NCBI RefSeq assembly: GCF_000429145.1 | Contig: NZ_AUBH01000001.1 | Span: 496,001 to 560,000, forward strand | Source of the DNA: Aestuariibacter salexigens DSM 15300 | GTDB taxonomy: Bacteria > Pseudomonadota > Gammaproteobacteria > Enterobacterales > Alteromonadaceae | DNA: 64,000 nt | Direction: 5' to 3' | Shown: positions 8,353-17,500 of the stretch, in pieces | How positions within the stretch are numbered: position 1 is the stretch's first letter | Layout: each line of letters begins with the position of its first letter | The notes under the pieces: generated by a model | The model's input: the letters and a program-made list of their open reading frames with translations, nothing else | Databases searched by the model: none | What the model was told of the DNA's origin: nothing | Translations under genes and position numbers: made by a program

Positions 8353-9533
8353 TGCTGGTTGATTTCTTTTTTAAACTGCGGGAATACCAGGTCAGCTGCA
8401 GTTTGCGAGAGCTGTTGGATTTATTGGCAGCACTTGAGCAGCAGGTTGTGTTTGCGGACATGGAAGACTTCTACTTCCTGGCACGCACGACGCTGGTAAA
8501 AGACGAAACCCAGTACGATAAATTTGATCGTGCCTTTGCTGATTATTTTGAAGGGGTGTCGAGCATTGACCTGTTCGGTAAAGAGATCCCGAAAGACTGG
8601 CTCGATAATGCGTTAGAACGTCTGTTTAGTGAAGAAGAGAGACAACAGATTCAAAAGATTGGTGATCTGAACAAGCTCATGGAAACACTCAAACAGCGCC
8701 TGGAAGAACAGGAAAAACGTCATCAGGGCGGTAACAAATGGATAGGGACGGGCGGTACGTCGCCATTTGGTGCCAATGGCTACAACCCTGAAGGGGTACG
8801 CATTGGACAAAACGGCAACCGTCAATTCTCTGCGGCTAAAGTCTGGGACAAGCGTGAGTTTCGCAATTTATCCAGTGATGTTGATCTTGGTACGCGCAAC
8901 ATCAAAGTGGCGTTGCGTAAGTTACGCAAATTCGCTCGCACGGGTGCAAGTGAAGAGCTGGATATGGCGCAAACTGTCGGTAGCACCGCCAAAAATGGTG
9001 GCCTGCTGGATATCAGGATGGTTCCGGAGAGACATAACGCCGTTAAAGTACTGATGTTCTTTGACGTGGGTGGCTCAATGGATGCGCACATCAAAGCCTG
9101 TGAAGAGCTGTTTTCCGCCGTGCACACCGAATTTAAATATCTCGAGTACTTTTATTTTCATAATTGTATTTACGACGGTGTATGGAAAGACAATAAACGT
9201 CGGGAAAAAGCCACCACACCGGTGTGGGACATCATTCATAAGTATGGTAAAGACTATAAGGTCATTATTGTCGGTGACGCCACTATGGGCCCGTACGAGA
9301 TCACCTACCCGGGCGGCAGTGTCGAAGGCTGGAATGAGGAACCGGGCTCTGTCTGGATGCAGCGTTTGCTCAACCATTTTAGTCATGCGATATGGCTTAA
9401 TCCACAGGACAGCCAGTACTGGCGTTATTACGCGTCAATTGGCATCATGCAGGAATTGATGCACGACAGAATGTACCCACTTACGTTGGAAGGTCTCTCA
9501 GACGGGATAAAAGCGCTGTCTAAAAAGCATTAA
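8352..9533 (+). CDS. VWA-domain protein (CoxE-like), partner of MoxR ATPase
   Basis: This is a 393-residue cytoplasmic protein. The N-terminal half is helical and charged (for example EEERQQIQKIGDLNKLMETL). The C-terminal half is a von Willebrand A domain. The metal-binding MIDAS motif reads DVGGSM (Asp238 to Met243), where the usual form is DxSxS, so the first Ser is replaced by Gly. A conserved GDATMGPYEI follows. Proteins of this type are coupled to MoxR ATPases and act as adaptors that present a client to the motor. It overlaps the ATPase gene by one base, which supports one functional unit. No client gene lies next to it. Confidence 0.88.
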   Translation: MLVDFFFKLREYQVSCSLRELLDLLAALEQQVVFADMEDFYFLARTTLVKDETQYDKFDRAFADYFEGVSSIDLFGKEIPKDWLDNALERLFSEEERQQIQKIGDLNKLMETLKQRLEEQEKRHQGGNKWIGTGGTSPFGANGYNPEGVRIGQNGNRQFSAAKVWDKREFRNLSSDVDLGTRNIKVALRKLRKFARTGASEELDMAQTVGSTAKNGGLLDIRMVPERHNAVKVLMFFDVGGSMDAHIKACEELFSAVHTEFKYLEYFYFHNCIYDGVWKDNKRREKATTPVWDIIHKYGKDYKVIIVGDATMGPYEITYPGGSVEGWNEEPGSVWMQRLLNHFSHAIWLNPQDSQYWRYYASIGIMQELMHDRMYPLTLEGLSDGIKALSKKH

Positions 9534-9538
9534 AAAAA

Positions 9539-9555
9539 GGGGCTGAATCAGCCCC
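9539..9555 (-). terminator. Intrinsic terminator of the PstS-like gene
   Basis: GGGGCT (9539-9544) and AGCCCC (9550-9555) form a stem with a GAATC loop. An A-run on its left gives a U-tract on the minus strand, so it terminates the minus-strand gene that ends at 9574. It may also slow transcription from the VWA gene. Confidence 0.8.
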
Positions 9556-9573
9556 TTGAACTCTCGTGTTGAC

Positions 9574-9978
9574 CTAAAAAGTACCAATCACTTTCACAGA
9601 GCCGTCTGCATCGCCCGTAATATAACCAATTGCATTGGGGTTACTGGCTACAGCCTGAAGCATAGCGGCGTCATTGTCGACCGTCGGTGGCGGTGTGCCT
9701 TTTCCGGTAAACAGCAGTTTCGACCAGTAGGCCTTGACCTGGCTGTCTGATTTACTCAGTACCGCGTCGTTAAAAACACTTTGTCCATCAGAGCCGTCTG
9801 CTAAATTAATCGGCTCGGCACTTGTTCCACCTGGGAAGGATTTGTCTTTACCCAGAAACAGACGTTTTATTGTGCTCTCGTCTATGCTGTCAGCATTTGA
9901 TGGATGAACAATCACACTGACTGCCGCGGTAGCGTTAAGCGCCCAGCTGGCGAGTAGGCAAAGTAAGAACTTTTTCAT
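9574..9978 (-). CDS. Small PstS-like periplasmic phosphate-binding protein
   Basis: The product is a 134-residue exported protein with the signal peptide MKKFLLCLLASWALNATA. The rest resembles one lobe of a phosphate-type periplasmic binding protein: VIVHPSNADSIDESTIKRLFLGK, SDSQVKAYWSKLLFTGKG and NPNAIGYITGDADGSVKV are typical PBP-like segments. Full-length PstS proteins are more than twice this length and no pst permease or ATPase is nearby, so transport by itself is doubtful. It sits just downstream of a porin gene on the same strand (11 bp gap), suggesting co-expression. Phosphate as ligand is inferred from the family only. Confidence 0.8.
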   Translation of the reverse strand: MKKFLLCLLASWALNATAAVSVIVHPSNADSIDESTIKRLFLGKDKSFPGGTSAEPINLADGSDGQSVFNDAVLSKSDSQVKAYWSKLLFTGKGTPPPTVDNDAAMLQAVASNPNAIGYITGDADGSVKVIGTF

Positions 9979-9989
9979 GATCGCCCTCC

Positions 9990-11168
9990 TTAAAAAATCA
10001 GATCAACAGCAACGCTGATCAGGTCAGCGTCATTATTGTTATTAAAGTCGTCCGTTACGCTGCTGTACTGCATTTTAAAGGCCGCGTTAGTGTGAAAATC
10101 ATACCTGAAGCCAACACTGACGATTTGTGTATCTTCTCGATTGATTTGTGCCAGCAGACCCTGCGCAGCCAAATTAATAGGGACGCCATCAAACGGTGTA
10201 CCCACAGGAGGAATAGCCGTGCCTGGTAAGCTTGATGTTATTCCGGGCTCCGCATCGACAGTAAGGTTTTCCAACTGTACGTACGGCGTAATAGTGTCAA
10301 ACCGGTATCCGGCACTGACGTACCAGGCATCGCGGGATTCTTCAATAAACGAGTCATCTGCACCCCAGGTAGAATACTCTGACGTCAGCAGAAAATTGTT
10401 GTAGTCGATGTTAAAACCAAACCCGAAGAAAGAGCCTGCATCATCGTTAGCGCGCAGTTTATCTACTGAACTAGCCGGCACGCCTAATTGCTGCAGCAAA
10501 TTGCTAAAGTCGTTAACAGGTGCCAGTGGAATAGTAATGTCGCCGCGCAGATAGCTGGCGTAGACGTTAAACCAGTCATAGGTGGCATTCACATTAAGGC
10601 CCAGCATGTTATCAACATCAGCCTGTGTTGGCATTACGTTGGCGAATACCGTGTCACTCAGGCTACCCGCAGTGAAGTTAAGCAGTACATCCCAGTCGCC
10701 AACCATGGTGGTATGCAATACGCTGATCCCTTCATAGTTTGCAAAGGGCAGGTTATACATGGCACTAGAGGGACGAACCCACGGATAGGCATAGCCGACA
10801 TCCAGAAAGTCACTGTATAGATAAAGCGGTATGCGCAGTCTGCCAGCCCTGATAGTCGTTGCATCTGTCATCTCGTAAGATAAATACGCCCAGGCAAACT
10901 CGGTATCAAAGTCTTCACTTCCTTGAGACAGGATCTGCGCGGTGGCGGTTAGCCCGTCAGACAGGTCAGCCGACACCTGTAACGCAAAGAGGGTTTCAGG
11001 TTTAAACGATATATCACTGTCATAACCCAGGTAGGTTTCGTTATCGCTCAATGTCATACCACCTGCTATAGAGGCAAAACCATTGAATCTGAGATCAGCA
11101 AAAGCCGAACTGCTAGCTACTATAGCGGCCAGCGATAGTGCAATGGCGCTAATTTGATTACATTTCAT
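9990..11168 (-). CDS. Outer-membrane porin
   Basis: This is a predicted beta-barrel outer-membrane protein of 392 residues when started at the ATG at 11168, which begins a good signal peptide (MKCNQISAIALSLAAIVA, cleavage after SAFA). An in-frame TTG at 11213 would add 15 residues ahead of the signal and is rejected. The mature sequence starts DLRFNGFASIAGG and shows alternating hydrophobic/aromatic strands throughout, ending in Phe (LISVAVDLIF), as outer-membrane barrels do for BAM recognition. It probably forms one transcript with the small PstS-like gene downstream. The transported solute cannot be told from the sequence. Confidence 0.85.
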   Translation of the reverse strand: MKCNQISAIALSLAAIVASSSAFADLRFNGFASIAGGMTLSDNETYLGYDSDISFKPETLFALQVSADLSDGLTATAQILSQGSEDFDTEFAWAYLSYEMTDATTIRAGRLRIPLYLYSDFLDVGYAYPWVRPSSAMYNLPFANYEGISVLHTTMVGDWDVLLNFTAGSLSDTVFANVMPTQADVDNMLGLNVNATYDWFNVYASYLRGDITIPLAPVNDFSNLLQQLGVPASSVDKLRANDDAGSFFGFGFNIDYNNFLLTSEYSTWGADDSFIEESRDAWYVSAGYRFDTITPYVQLENLTVDAEPGITSSLPGTAIPPVGTPFDGVPINLAAQGLLAQINREDTQIVSVGFRYDFHTNAAFKMQYSSVTDDFNNNNDADLISVAVDLIF

Positions 11169-11342
11169 GGTAGGCAGATTCCTCTTTAATGACTGCAAAT
11201 AAAGCGTAGTCAAAATTTCATTAAATAGCTGAATTTTAGAAGATTATTTATTTGGCGCGAATTCTAGGCTTTGCTTTAAAAGTCGCCATTAGACGAAATG
11301 ATAATTATATGTATACAAAAATATACCAAGGTAGTGCATAGC

Positions 11343-11358
11343 ATACGGTTTACCGTAT
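11343..11358. promoter_or_regulatory. 16-bp palindrome between divergent porin and rhomboid genes
   Basis: ATACGGT (11343-11349), TT, ACCGTAT (11352-11358) is a perfect inverted repeat in the ~240-bp AT-rich divergent spacer (11169-11406). Its size and place suit a dimeric repressor or activator. Just upstream, GTATA and TATAC around 11311-11326 form a looser second dyad. The cognate regulator is unknown. Confidence 0.35.
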
Positions 11359-11427
11359 TTCTCTGAAATGTTTGCTTTTTAGCAAATCACCCAAATGTAA
11401 TAGTTATTGAAATTAGCTGAGATAAAC

Positions 11428-12141
11428 GTGCAGGCCTCAAAAGTATCGTTATCCCGTTCCGTTCTCTTTTCACTGCTAATGGTGAGTGTGCTGTGGGTGA
11501 TAAAGTCATCTGAGCTGATGTTTCATGTCGATTTGTCAGGGTTAGGATTACAGCCCCTGGTGGTAAGCGATCTGTGGAGTATTTTTACCGCGCCTATTGT
11601 ACATGCCTCGCTGGAGCACCTGTTCAACAACACCTTGCCACTGTTATTACTGCTGGCTTTTCTTCATTACGGTTACCCTAACAGTCGCTGGAAAGTGATT
11701 GGCACCGTGTGGGTGTTATCCGGTATTGGGGTGTGGCTGTTTGCACGCGAAGCAAATCACTTGGGCGCCAGTGGCATCAATCATGGGGTGTTCTTTTTCT
11801 TGTTTGTGGTCAGCCTTTTTCGCCGCGATAAAAGCTCAATCGCGATCATGATGATTGCGTTCTTTATGTATGGCGGCATGACCATGACGATTTTCCCGCG
11901 CGAGGAGCATATATCGTTCGAGTATCACTTCTTTGGTGCGGTGGCAGGCACGCTAGCCGCGTTACTGTGGCGACATGCCGACCCGATGCCAGAAGTGAAG
12001 CGATATGATTGGGAGAGGGAAGAGCCTGATGATGACGACCCTGTGATTGGTGATGAATGGCAGTTGTCGGAGCATCAATCAAGCTGGCGTGACAGTGAGC
12101 GACATTGTCAAACCGAGCGAGTTGATCGCACATTGCATTAA
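11428..12141 (+). CDS. Rhomboid family intramembrane serine protease
   Basis: This is the second rhomboid-family protease of the window. It has about six hydrophobic segments, a catalytic Ser in LGASGINHG and a catalytic His in FEYHFFGAVAGT, with the family loop SLEHLFNN. The N-terminus is uncertain: the frame opens at TTG 11407, and a GTG at 11428 precedes VQASKVSLSRS. No clear ribosome-binding site separates them; I list the GTG. The C-terminal ~50 residues after the last helix are a charged cytoplasmic tail (EREEPDDDDP). Unlike the 2537-3142 protein it lacks the rhombosortase-type WRLITGNLLH loop. It converges on the MOSC gene with a 4-bp stop overlap. The substrate is unknown. Confidence 0.8.
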   Translation: MQASKVSLSRSVLFSLLMVSVLWVIKSSELMFHVDLSGLGLQPLVVSDLWSIFTAPIVHASLEHLFNNTLPLLLLLAFLHYGYPNSRWKVIGTVWVLSGIGVWLFAREANHLGASGINHGVFFFLFVVSLFRRDKSSIAIMMIAFFMYGGMTMTIFPREEHISFEYHFFGAVAGTLAALLWRHADPMPEVKRYDWEREEPDDDDPVIGDEWQLSEHQSSWRDSERHCQTERVDRTLH

Positions 12142-12584
12142 GAAGCTGGCACAACCTCTACACTGTCACCGACGCGTACTTCGCCACCTTGCAAAATACG
12201 ACAGGTAACACCGCCTCGCCACGCTGGCGTCAGGGCTTTTCTTAGGCCCGGCACCTGCTCATCCATTTTGTGACAGGGATCGGTTTCACCGGTGATTTGC
12301 AGTTTAACTGAGCCCAACTGAACAATATTCCCTACCAGGTTTTCATTACAGATGATCCCGTCAACCAAAAAGTTGGCGCGTCTGACTGTCCAGGGGATCT
12401 CTGATAAATTAAGTGCATCGCACGCATCCTGCCACTGTTGCTTACTTAGAATAGTGACCTGACGTTTACCCGGACGTCGGCGGATATCACCTTCAAGACC
12501 GGATTCGGCATTAACAGTAACCTGTTCTGTGGTTTGCATCGGCGCACCACGAGAGGAACGAAAAGCGATATCAAGCAACTTCAT
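12138..12584 (-). CDS. MOSC domain-containing protein
   Basis: This 148-residue protein is a stand-alone MOSC domain. MOSC domains occur in molybdenum-cofactor sulfurases and in YiiM/YcbX-type proteins that handle N-hydroxylated compounds. The conserved Cys is Cys104 in GETDPCHKMDEQVPG. Other family signatures are SGLEGDIRRRPGKRQVTI near the start and TPAWRGGVTCRILQGGEVRVGD (about 117-138). Its start overlaps the end of the MATE gene by 14 bp, so both are read from one transcript. This suggests, but does not prove, a shared role in detoxification. Confidence 0.85.
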   Translation of the reverse strand: MKLLDIAFRSSRGAPMQTTEQVTVNAESGLEGDIRRRPGKRQVTILSKQQWQDACDALNLSEIPWTVRRANFLVDGIICNENLVGNIVQLGSVKLQITGETDPCHKMDEQVPGLRKALTPAWRGGVTCRILQGGEVRVGDSVEVVPAS

Positions 12585-13953
12585 GGCCTACTTCCTTTTC
12601 ACTATGTGTATGACGTTGAACGTAAAGCAGTCTAAGACCCAGTAATACAGCGGCGGTACTTAATCCAACGATGAAACCAATCCAGAACCCCTTAGCCTGC
12701 ATCGGTGACACGACCCAGTCTGTTAAAGCCAGTATACACCCCGTAGGCAGACCAACCAGCCAATAGGAAATAAAGGTCAGATAAAACATTGCTTTGGTAT
12801 CTTTGAAACCGCGCAGAAGACCGGCTGATATCACTTGTATCGCATCTGAAAACTGAAATAACGCCGCCATTAACATTAGCGTGGCCGCCAGCTCGATAAC
12901 CTCGTTGTTCTCCGTGTACAGTGAAGCAATAGGGTAGCGCAACAAAATAGTTAACACGGCTGATGCGACAGCGATAACAATACCAATTAACAGGGCGCTG
13001 CGTATTGCCACGCGTGAGCCGGGCAAGCCGACTTCACCCAATAAATAACCCACTCGTATTGTTGCCGCCATACCTATGCTTAGCGGCAACATAAACATTA
13101 AAGAAGAAAAGTTAAGCGCAACTTGATGGGCCGCAACAACCGTGGCACCGAAAGGGGAAAGGAGCAGTGCGACGACGCCAAACAGCGTGACTTCGAAAAA
13201 AATAGTAAAGGCAATCGGCACACCTACAGCATAGGTTTCACGCATGGTTGACCAAGAGGGGCGGGACCAGGGCCGAAAAAACGAAAACGCGTTAAGCGCT
13301 GGAGCACGCACAACATAAACCGCAAAGGCACATGCCATAGCAAGAAACACCAATGATGTTGCTATTCCACAACCTGCACCGCCTAGAGCGGGCAAGCCTA
13401 ACTTTCCATAAATAAGAATGTAATTGGCTGGGATATTAACGAGCAGGCCAAGTAACATTATAAGCATGCTGGGCATCGTTATTGACAGCCCCTCACACAG
13501 ATTACGAAGCGCCTGATATGCGATAAACGCGGGCGTGCCATACAGAATAAACTGGGTATAACGCACGGTAATATCGCGCAGCGTTGGTTCCATGTCTATC
13601 AGCGAAAACAGCCATGGCACAGCCGCACTAAGCCCGAGCGCAAATAAACCAAGGGGCAGGGCGGTATACACACATTGTTGGAACGCATAGGGTATATCGC
13701 CCGACTTCTTTGCACCATGCAAACGCGACACAATGGGAGCCAGTGCAAGCAGAATACCCTGTAGGAAAAATAACACTGGCATGGTTATGCTGAAACCGAC
13801 CGCCACTGCTGCCATATCCACAGCACTATAGCGACCTGCCATAATCGTATCTGATACGCCCATCAGAGTTTGCATCACCTGCGCAGCCAGAAGAGGCCAG
13901 GCGATGTTACTGAGTTTTTTTATTTCGGTTAGGACTTGGGACACATGACACAA
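12571..13953 (-). CDS. MATE family multidrug efflux transporter (NorM-like)
   Basis: This is a 460-residue inner-membrane protein with about 12 hydrophobic segments in two homologous halves, the MATE architecture. The N-terminal half has the typical PLLAAQVMQTLMGVSDTIMAG, and the middle of the second half has VAAHQVALNFSSLMFMLPLSIG, both diagnostic for NorM-type Na+/drug antiporters. Length is as expected. It is followed by the overlapping MOSC gene. Drug specificity cannot be told. Confidence 0.92.
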   Translation of the reverse strand: MCHVSQVLTEIKKLSNIAWPLLAAQVMQTLMGVSDTIMAGRYSAVDMAAVAVGFSITMPVLFFLQGILLALAPIVSRLHGAKKSGDIPYAFQQCVYTALPLGLFALGLSAAVPWLFSLIDMEPTLRDITVRYTQFILYGTPAFIAYQALRNLCEGLSITMPSMLIMLLGLLVNIPANYILIYGKLGLPALGGAGCGIATSLVFLAMACAFAVYVVRAPALNAFSFFRPWSRPSWSTMRETYAVGVPIAFTIFFEVTLFGVVALLLSPFGATVVAAHQVALNFSSLMFMLPLSIGMAATIRVGYLLGEVGLPGSRVAIRSALLIGIVIAVASAVLTILLRYPIASLYTENNEVIELAATLMLMAALFQFSDAIQVISAGLLRGFKDTKAMFYLTFISYWLVGLPTGCILALTDWVVSPMQAKGFWIGFIVGLSTAAVLLGLRLLYVQRHTHSEKEVGHEVA

Positions 13954-14051
13954 CCGCTGAATTTTATGGGCGCATGTTAGCTTAAAAGATCATGGTTCGC
14001 ATGAGCAAAATGCGTTAGATGTAAAAAATCACAATGATTTCATAACGTTGT

Positions 14052-14465
14052 TCAATTAACACTTTCACCGTAAGTTAAAACTTCTAATACGTGGATAAGC
14101 TCTTCACCTTTTAGAAGAGTAAACACAGCAGTGCAATTTTTTAGGTAACACCCGAAAATAGAACGTAAAGCGAGATGAAGCTTTTCATCAGTTATGCTTT
14201 CATTTAGGCATGAAGTTTTGTTCTGATCAATTTCCGAATCGTCGACATACGTCATGGCAGCATAGAGGTAGCAAAATTCTTCACTTCTATTGAAGAGTAC
14301 TTTGAGGTTACGCTTTTTTAGTATTAGGTTTTGTTCAGAGGAACTTAGTAACTGAAAATTGAACATTTCATAGAAAATGTAATTTATCGATTCACTAGTT
14401 AACCTAGATCTCTTGAATCTTTCTAAACCTGTCTTTGGGAATTGAATCACTGTTCCATTAGCCAT
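14052..14465 (-). CDS. Orphan hypothetical protein, AT-rich
   Basis: The 137-residue product is not recognised. It begins MANGTVIQFPKTGLERFKRS, has no signal peptide or membrane helix, and is rich in Leu, Asn, Ser, Glu and Lys with several Cys (EEFCYLYAAM, FGCYLKNC, KTSCLNES). The middle and end look helical (LHLALRSIFGCYL, LLKGEELIHVLEVLTYG). The coding sequence is visibly more AT-rich than its neighbours and stands alone between the MATE and subtilase genes, which hints at recent acquisition. It is intact with an ATG start. No function is proposed. Confidence 0.6.
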   Translation of the reverse strand: MANGTVIQFPKTGLERFKRSRLTSESINYIFYEMFNFQLLSSSEQNLILKKRNLKVLFNRSEEFCYLYAAMTYVDDSEIDQNKTSCLNESITDEKLHLALRSIFGCYLKNCTAVFTLLKGEELIHVLEVLTYGESVN

Positions 14466-14532
14466 AATTTACCCGATATATAAAACCACTCCATACCAAT
14501 TAACAATACTTGGATATTTCGTTTTTTCCAAA

Positions 14533-14560
14533 AAAAAGAGCCACGAATGTGGCTCTTTTT
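14533..14560 (-). terminator. Strong intrinsic terminator of the subtilase gene
   Basis: A 12-bp perfect stem (14533-14544 with 14549-14560, core AGAGCCAC/GTGGCTCT) has a 4-nt loop. A and T runs on both sides make it potentially bidirectional. It lies 20 bp past the subtilase stop. Confidence 0.9.
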
Positions 14561-14580
14561 ATTCTTGCTATGAGAAATGC

Positions 14581-17500
14581 TTAGTGCAGAGTTCTGCGTC
14601 TACGCATTGCAATCAGAGGTAGCAGTAACAGGGCAATCAGACCCATTGAACCGCTCTTCTTATTACGTACTGTCACGGTTACCGTTTCGCTAACCATATT
14701 CAGTCCATCAGATGCCTCGATAACGAACGATACAGTTGTATCTTCGTTAGTGCCAGGCGCTGTGGTGGACAGTGAAGATGTCATCGCACCGTCAATATAA
14801 ACGGTTACGTCATCACCTTCAGGGTCGCTTGTAGTGACCGAGATGAATATGCGGTCGCCTTCATCTACAGCAGATGGTGCGCTGATATTCAACGATGGTG
14901 CCAGGTTGTTCATGACCATAACATTAGCAACAGCGGTGTTGCTGTTACCGTTGCTGTCAGTCGCAGTCATTTCAAGCACAATCATGGTGTCTTCGGTCAC
15001 TTCAGGAGCGATCAGTTTCGCCTCTGCAAGACCATTACCCGCGATTACCGCTGCTGGACCGTCTACCTGAGTCCATACGATGTCATAGTCGTCACCGTTG
15101 GGTTCAGTTACAGAACCAGGCAAGCTGAGTTCGCGTGTTTCAATCACCATCATTTCAGCAGTCGCTTCGCCACCGATAGTCACGATAGGCGCACCTTCAA
15201 CTTCAACGTTGGCGTTCACTTCAGAAGCAACAGCTGCAGTCCACTCATTATCTGGCAATGAAGACATCGCTAGCAGTTGCAGAGGACCGCCCAGGTTATC
15301 TTCAGTGATTTCAACAGTGAATGACAGAGGAGTAGGCTCATCTGGCACATCCTGCAGATAGAAGCACACTTGCAGACCATCTTGAGCGTCAGCACCAATG
15401 TCGCCTATGCTCGGATTATCAACGCCAAAGTAGGGAACGTAATGCGTTGTTAGTCCAGATTCTCCGCTCATATCCTCATAACCGATGGTTGTGGGGATCT
15501 GAGTTGGGAAGTAATGCTCCATGTTGTCATAGCTGAAGATTATATTCGGAGCTGTGGTTCCAGCGTTGTTAATAAATACAACTTGGAAGTCAGCAATATC
15601 ATCTACACCAAATACGGTCTTCATGTTGTCCCATTCGATGATAGTGACATTTGGTCCCGCAGTAGCAACCGAAATACCTGAACCCTCTGCGTTATCAACG
15701 TATAGATCACGCCAGAATGGGGCTATTACGCTGTGAGGCTCATTTTCTGCATCAGGCAATAGCTGGTTAAACCAAGTCGCGCCCTGGTGTGCACCAAAGG
15801 TAATGAAACCGTTAGTGTCAATATTCAGGGCAGGATAGGCTTCACCCAGAATATTGGCAGGTACGCCAAATGTTCCGAACTCATCATCACCGGCAACGCC
15901 AGAGAATGGGATACCAAATGCTGCAAGGTCAAGATATGCACCGTTACCCTGACCAAACTCTGGGTTACGACACATTGCATCGCTCGCATTCGTCGTTACT
16001 GAATACGTAGGTGTTTTACCTAGTAATGACTCTTGCGTCTGCATCCAGCTCAACGTGTTTCCGTCAACTGTTGCAGTGCCTGGGTCGACTACAGCAACAC
16101 CATCAGGCAACGTTACACTGATATCGTAAGTACGATCTTCAGCGGTAAAGTTAGCTGCTACTTCAACTGCATAGGTGATTTGGTCACCGACTTCTACACG
16201 ACCGTCAGCACTACCCGTCAATCGTACGTCATCCGCTCCGCGATATGCATCGAGAGTAATCAGTCCAAGGTTAGTGGCGCTCTCAGCATCCGTACCCAGC
16301 TCAACAGCTCCGAAGTAATAATCACCTTCAGCACCGTCAGACAGGTCATATGCGAAACGCAGGTCAAAGTCAGTTAATTGAGGAATTGCTGCATCAGCAA
16401 CCACACTCAAGTTATCGCCTGTTTCACCGTCAACTGTTGCGTGTACCATCTTGAAAGCATCAACTGCACCTTCAGACGAAGCAGCCCAGTTTTGAACGAT
16501 AACCCAGTACATCCCTGCAGGCGGCTCAGTCACATCAACACGCTCGAAAGCAGTACCTGATGCACTAAAGGCAACGATTTCGTCTTCCGTAGGAATGCCG
16601 TCTTCGTTTGCATCAAGCAGTAACCACAAATCAAGGTCTGGCGATGCAGACTCAACAATTTCAGCTACAAAGCGCTTGGCGCCCTCAGGGATTTCAGCAG
16701 TAGTGATTGACAGACCGTCAGTCAGGTCGTCAAGGAAGTCACCATTTGCAGAATCCACTGCCAGTTCACCTTCTACTACAGACGCTTTGGTCATTCCGTA
16801 AGAAGTCGACTGGAAGTCAGTGATTTCAACAGCCTGTACGCCTGAAAGCAGGTAAGAGTCCTGGTTACGGTTGGCTTCGAAGCTAACGGTTTCTGGAATA
16901 TTGCCTGTTGAAGCTATTACAGAAATCGGCATGTGTAAGTCTGGAGAGACTGCAGACGTCAGATTTAACACACCAAACGACCATTGTTCACTTGGTGCGT
17001 TAAATGCGTCAACTGTGACAGTAATTTCTTGCGACTCGCCAGAAGCAAGATCGAATGTTTCGGGAGAAACAGAAATTTCGAGTCCAGCAGTAACGGCTGC
17101 TCCGCTAACAGTCCAAGAACCATCTTTGGTCGCAGTAACAGTTCTTGTCCATGAACATACGCCTACGCAGTTACTGTTTGTCATACTAGGGAGATTAAGT
17201 GTTTTCGGATCTCCACCTTGATTTGGATCTGCGTCAGCATAATTTTGAGCTGTCTCGTCCATCACAAGGCCCGACTGAACCGCGAGGTCGACCTGAACTC
17301 GTCCAGCACCCATGTCGAACCAGTCAGCAGGCGTTACACCGTCTTCCTTCCGCATATCTGTAGATGCAGTCATCATCAGTGCAGATCGGATATTGTCAGG
17401 CGTCCATGTGGGCTGATCATTTTTGACTAGTGCAGCTGCTCCAGCGACGTGAGGTCCTGACATTGACGTTCCAGAAAGAAACGCAAAATCAGCAGGCGCA

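Noticed and set aside
11169-11213. Upstream TTG start of the porin
   Set aside because: It would place 15 residues before a normal signal peptide.
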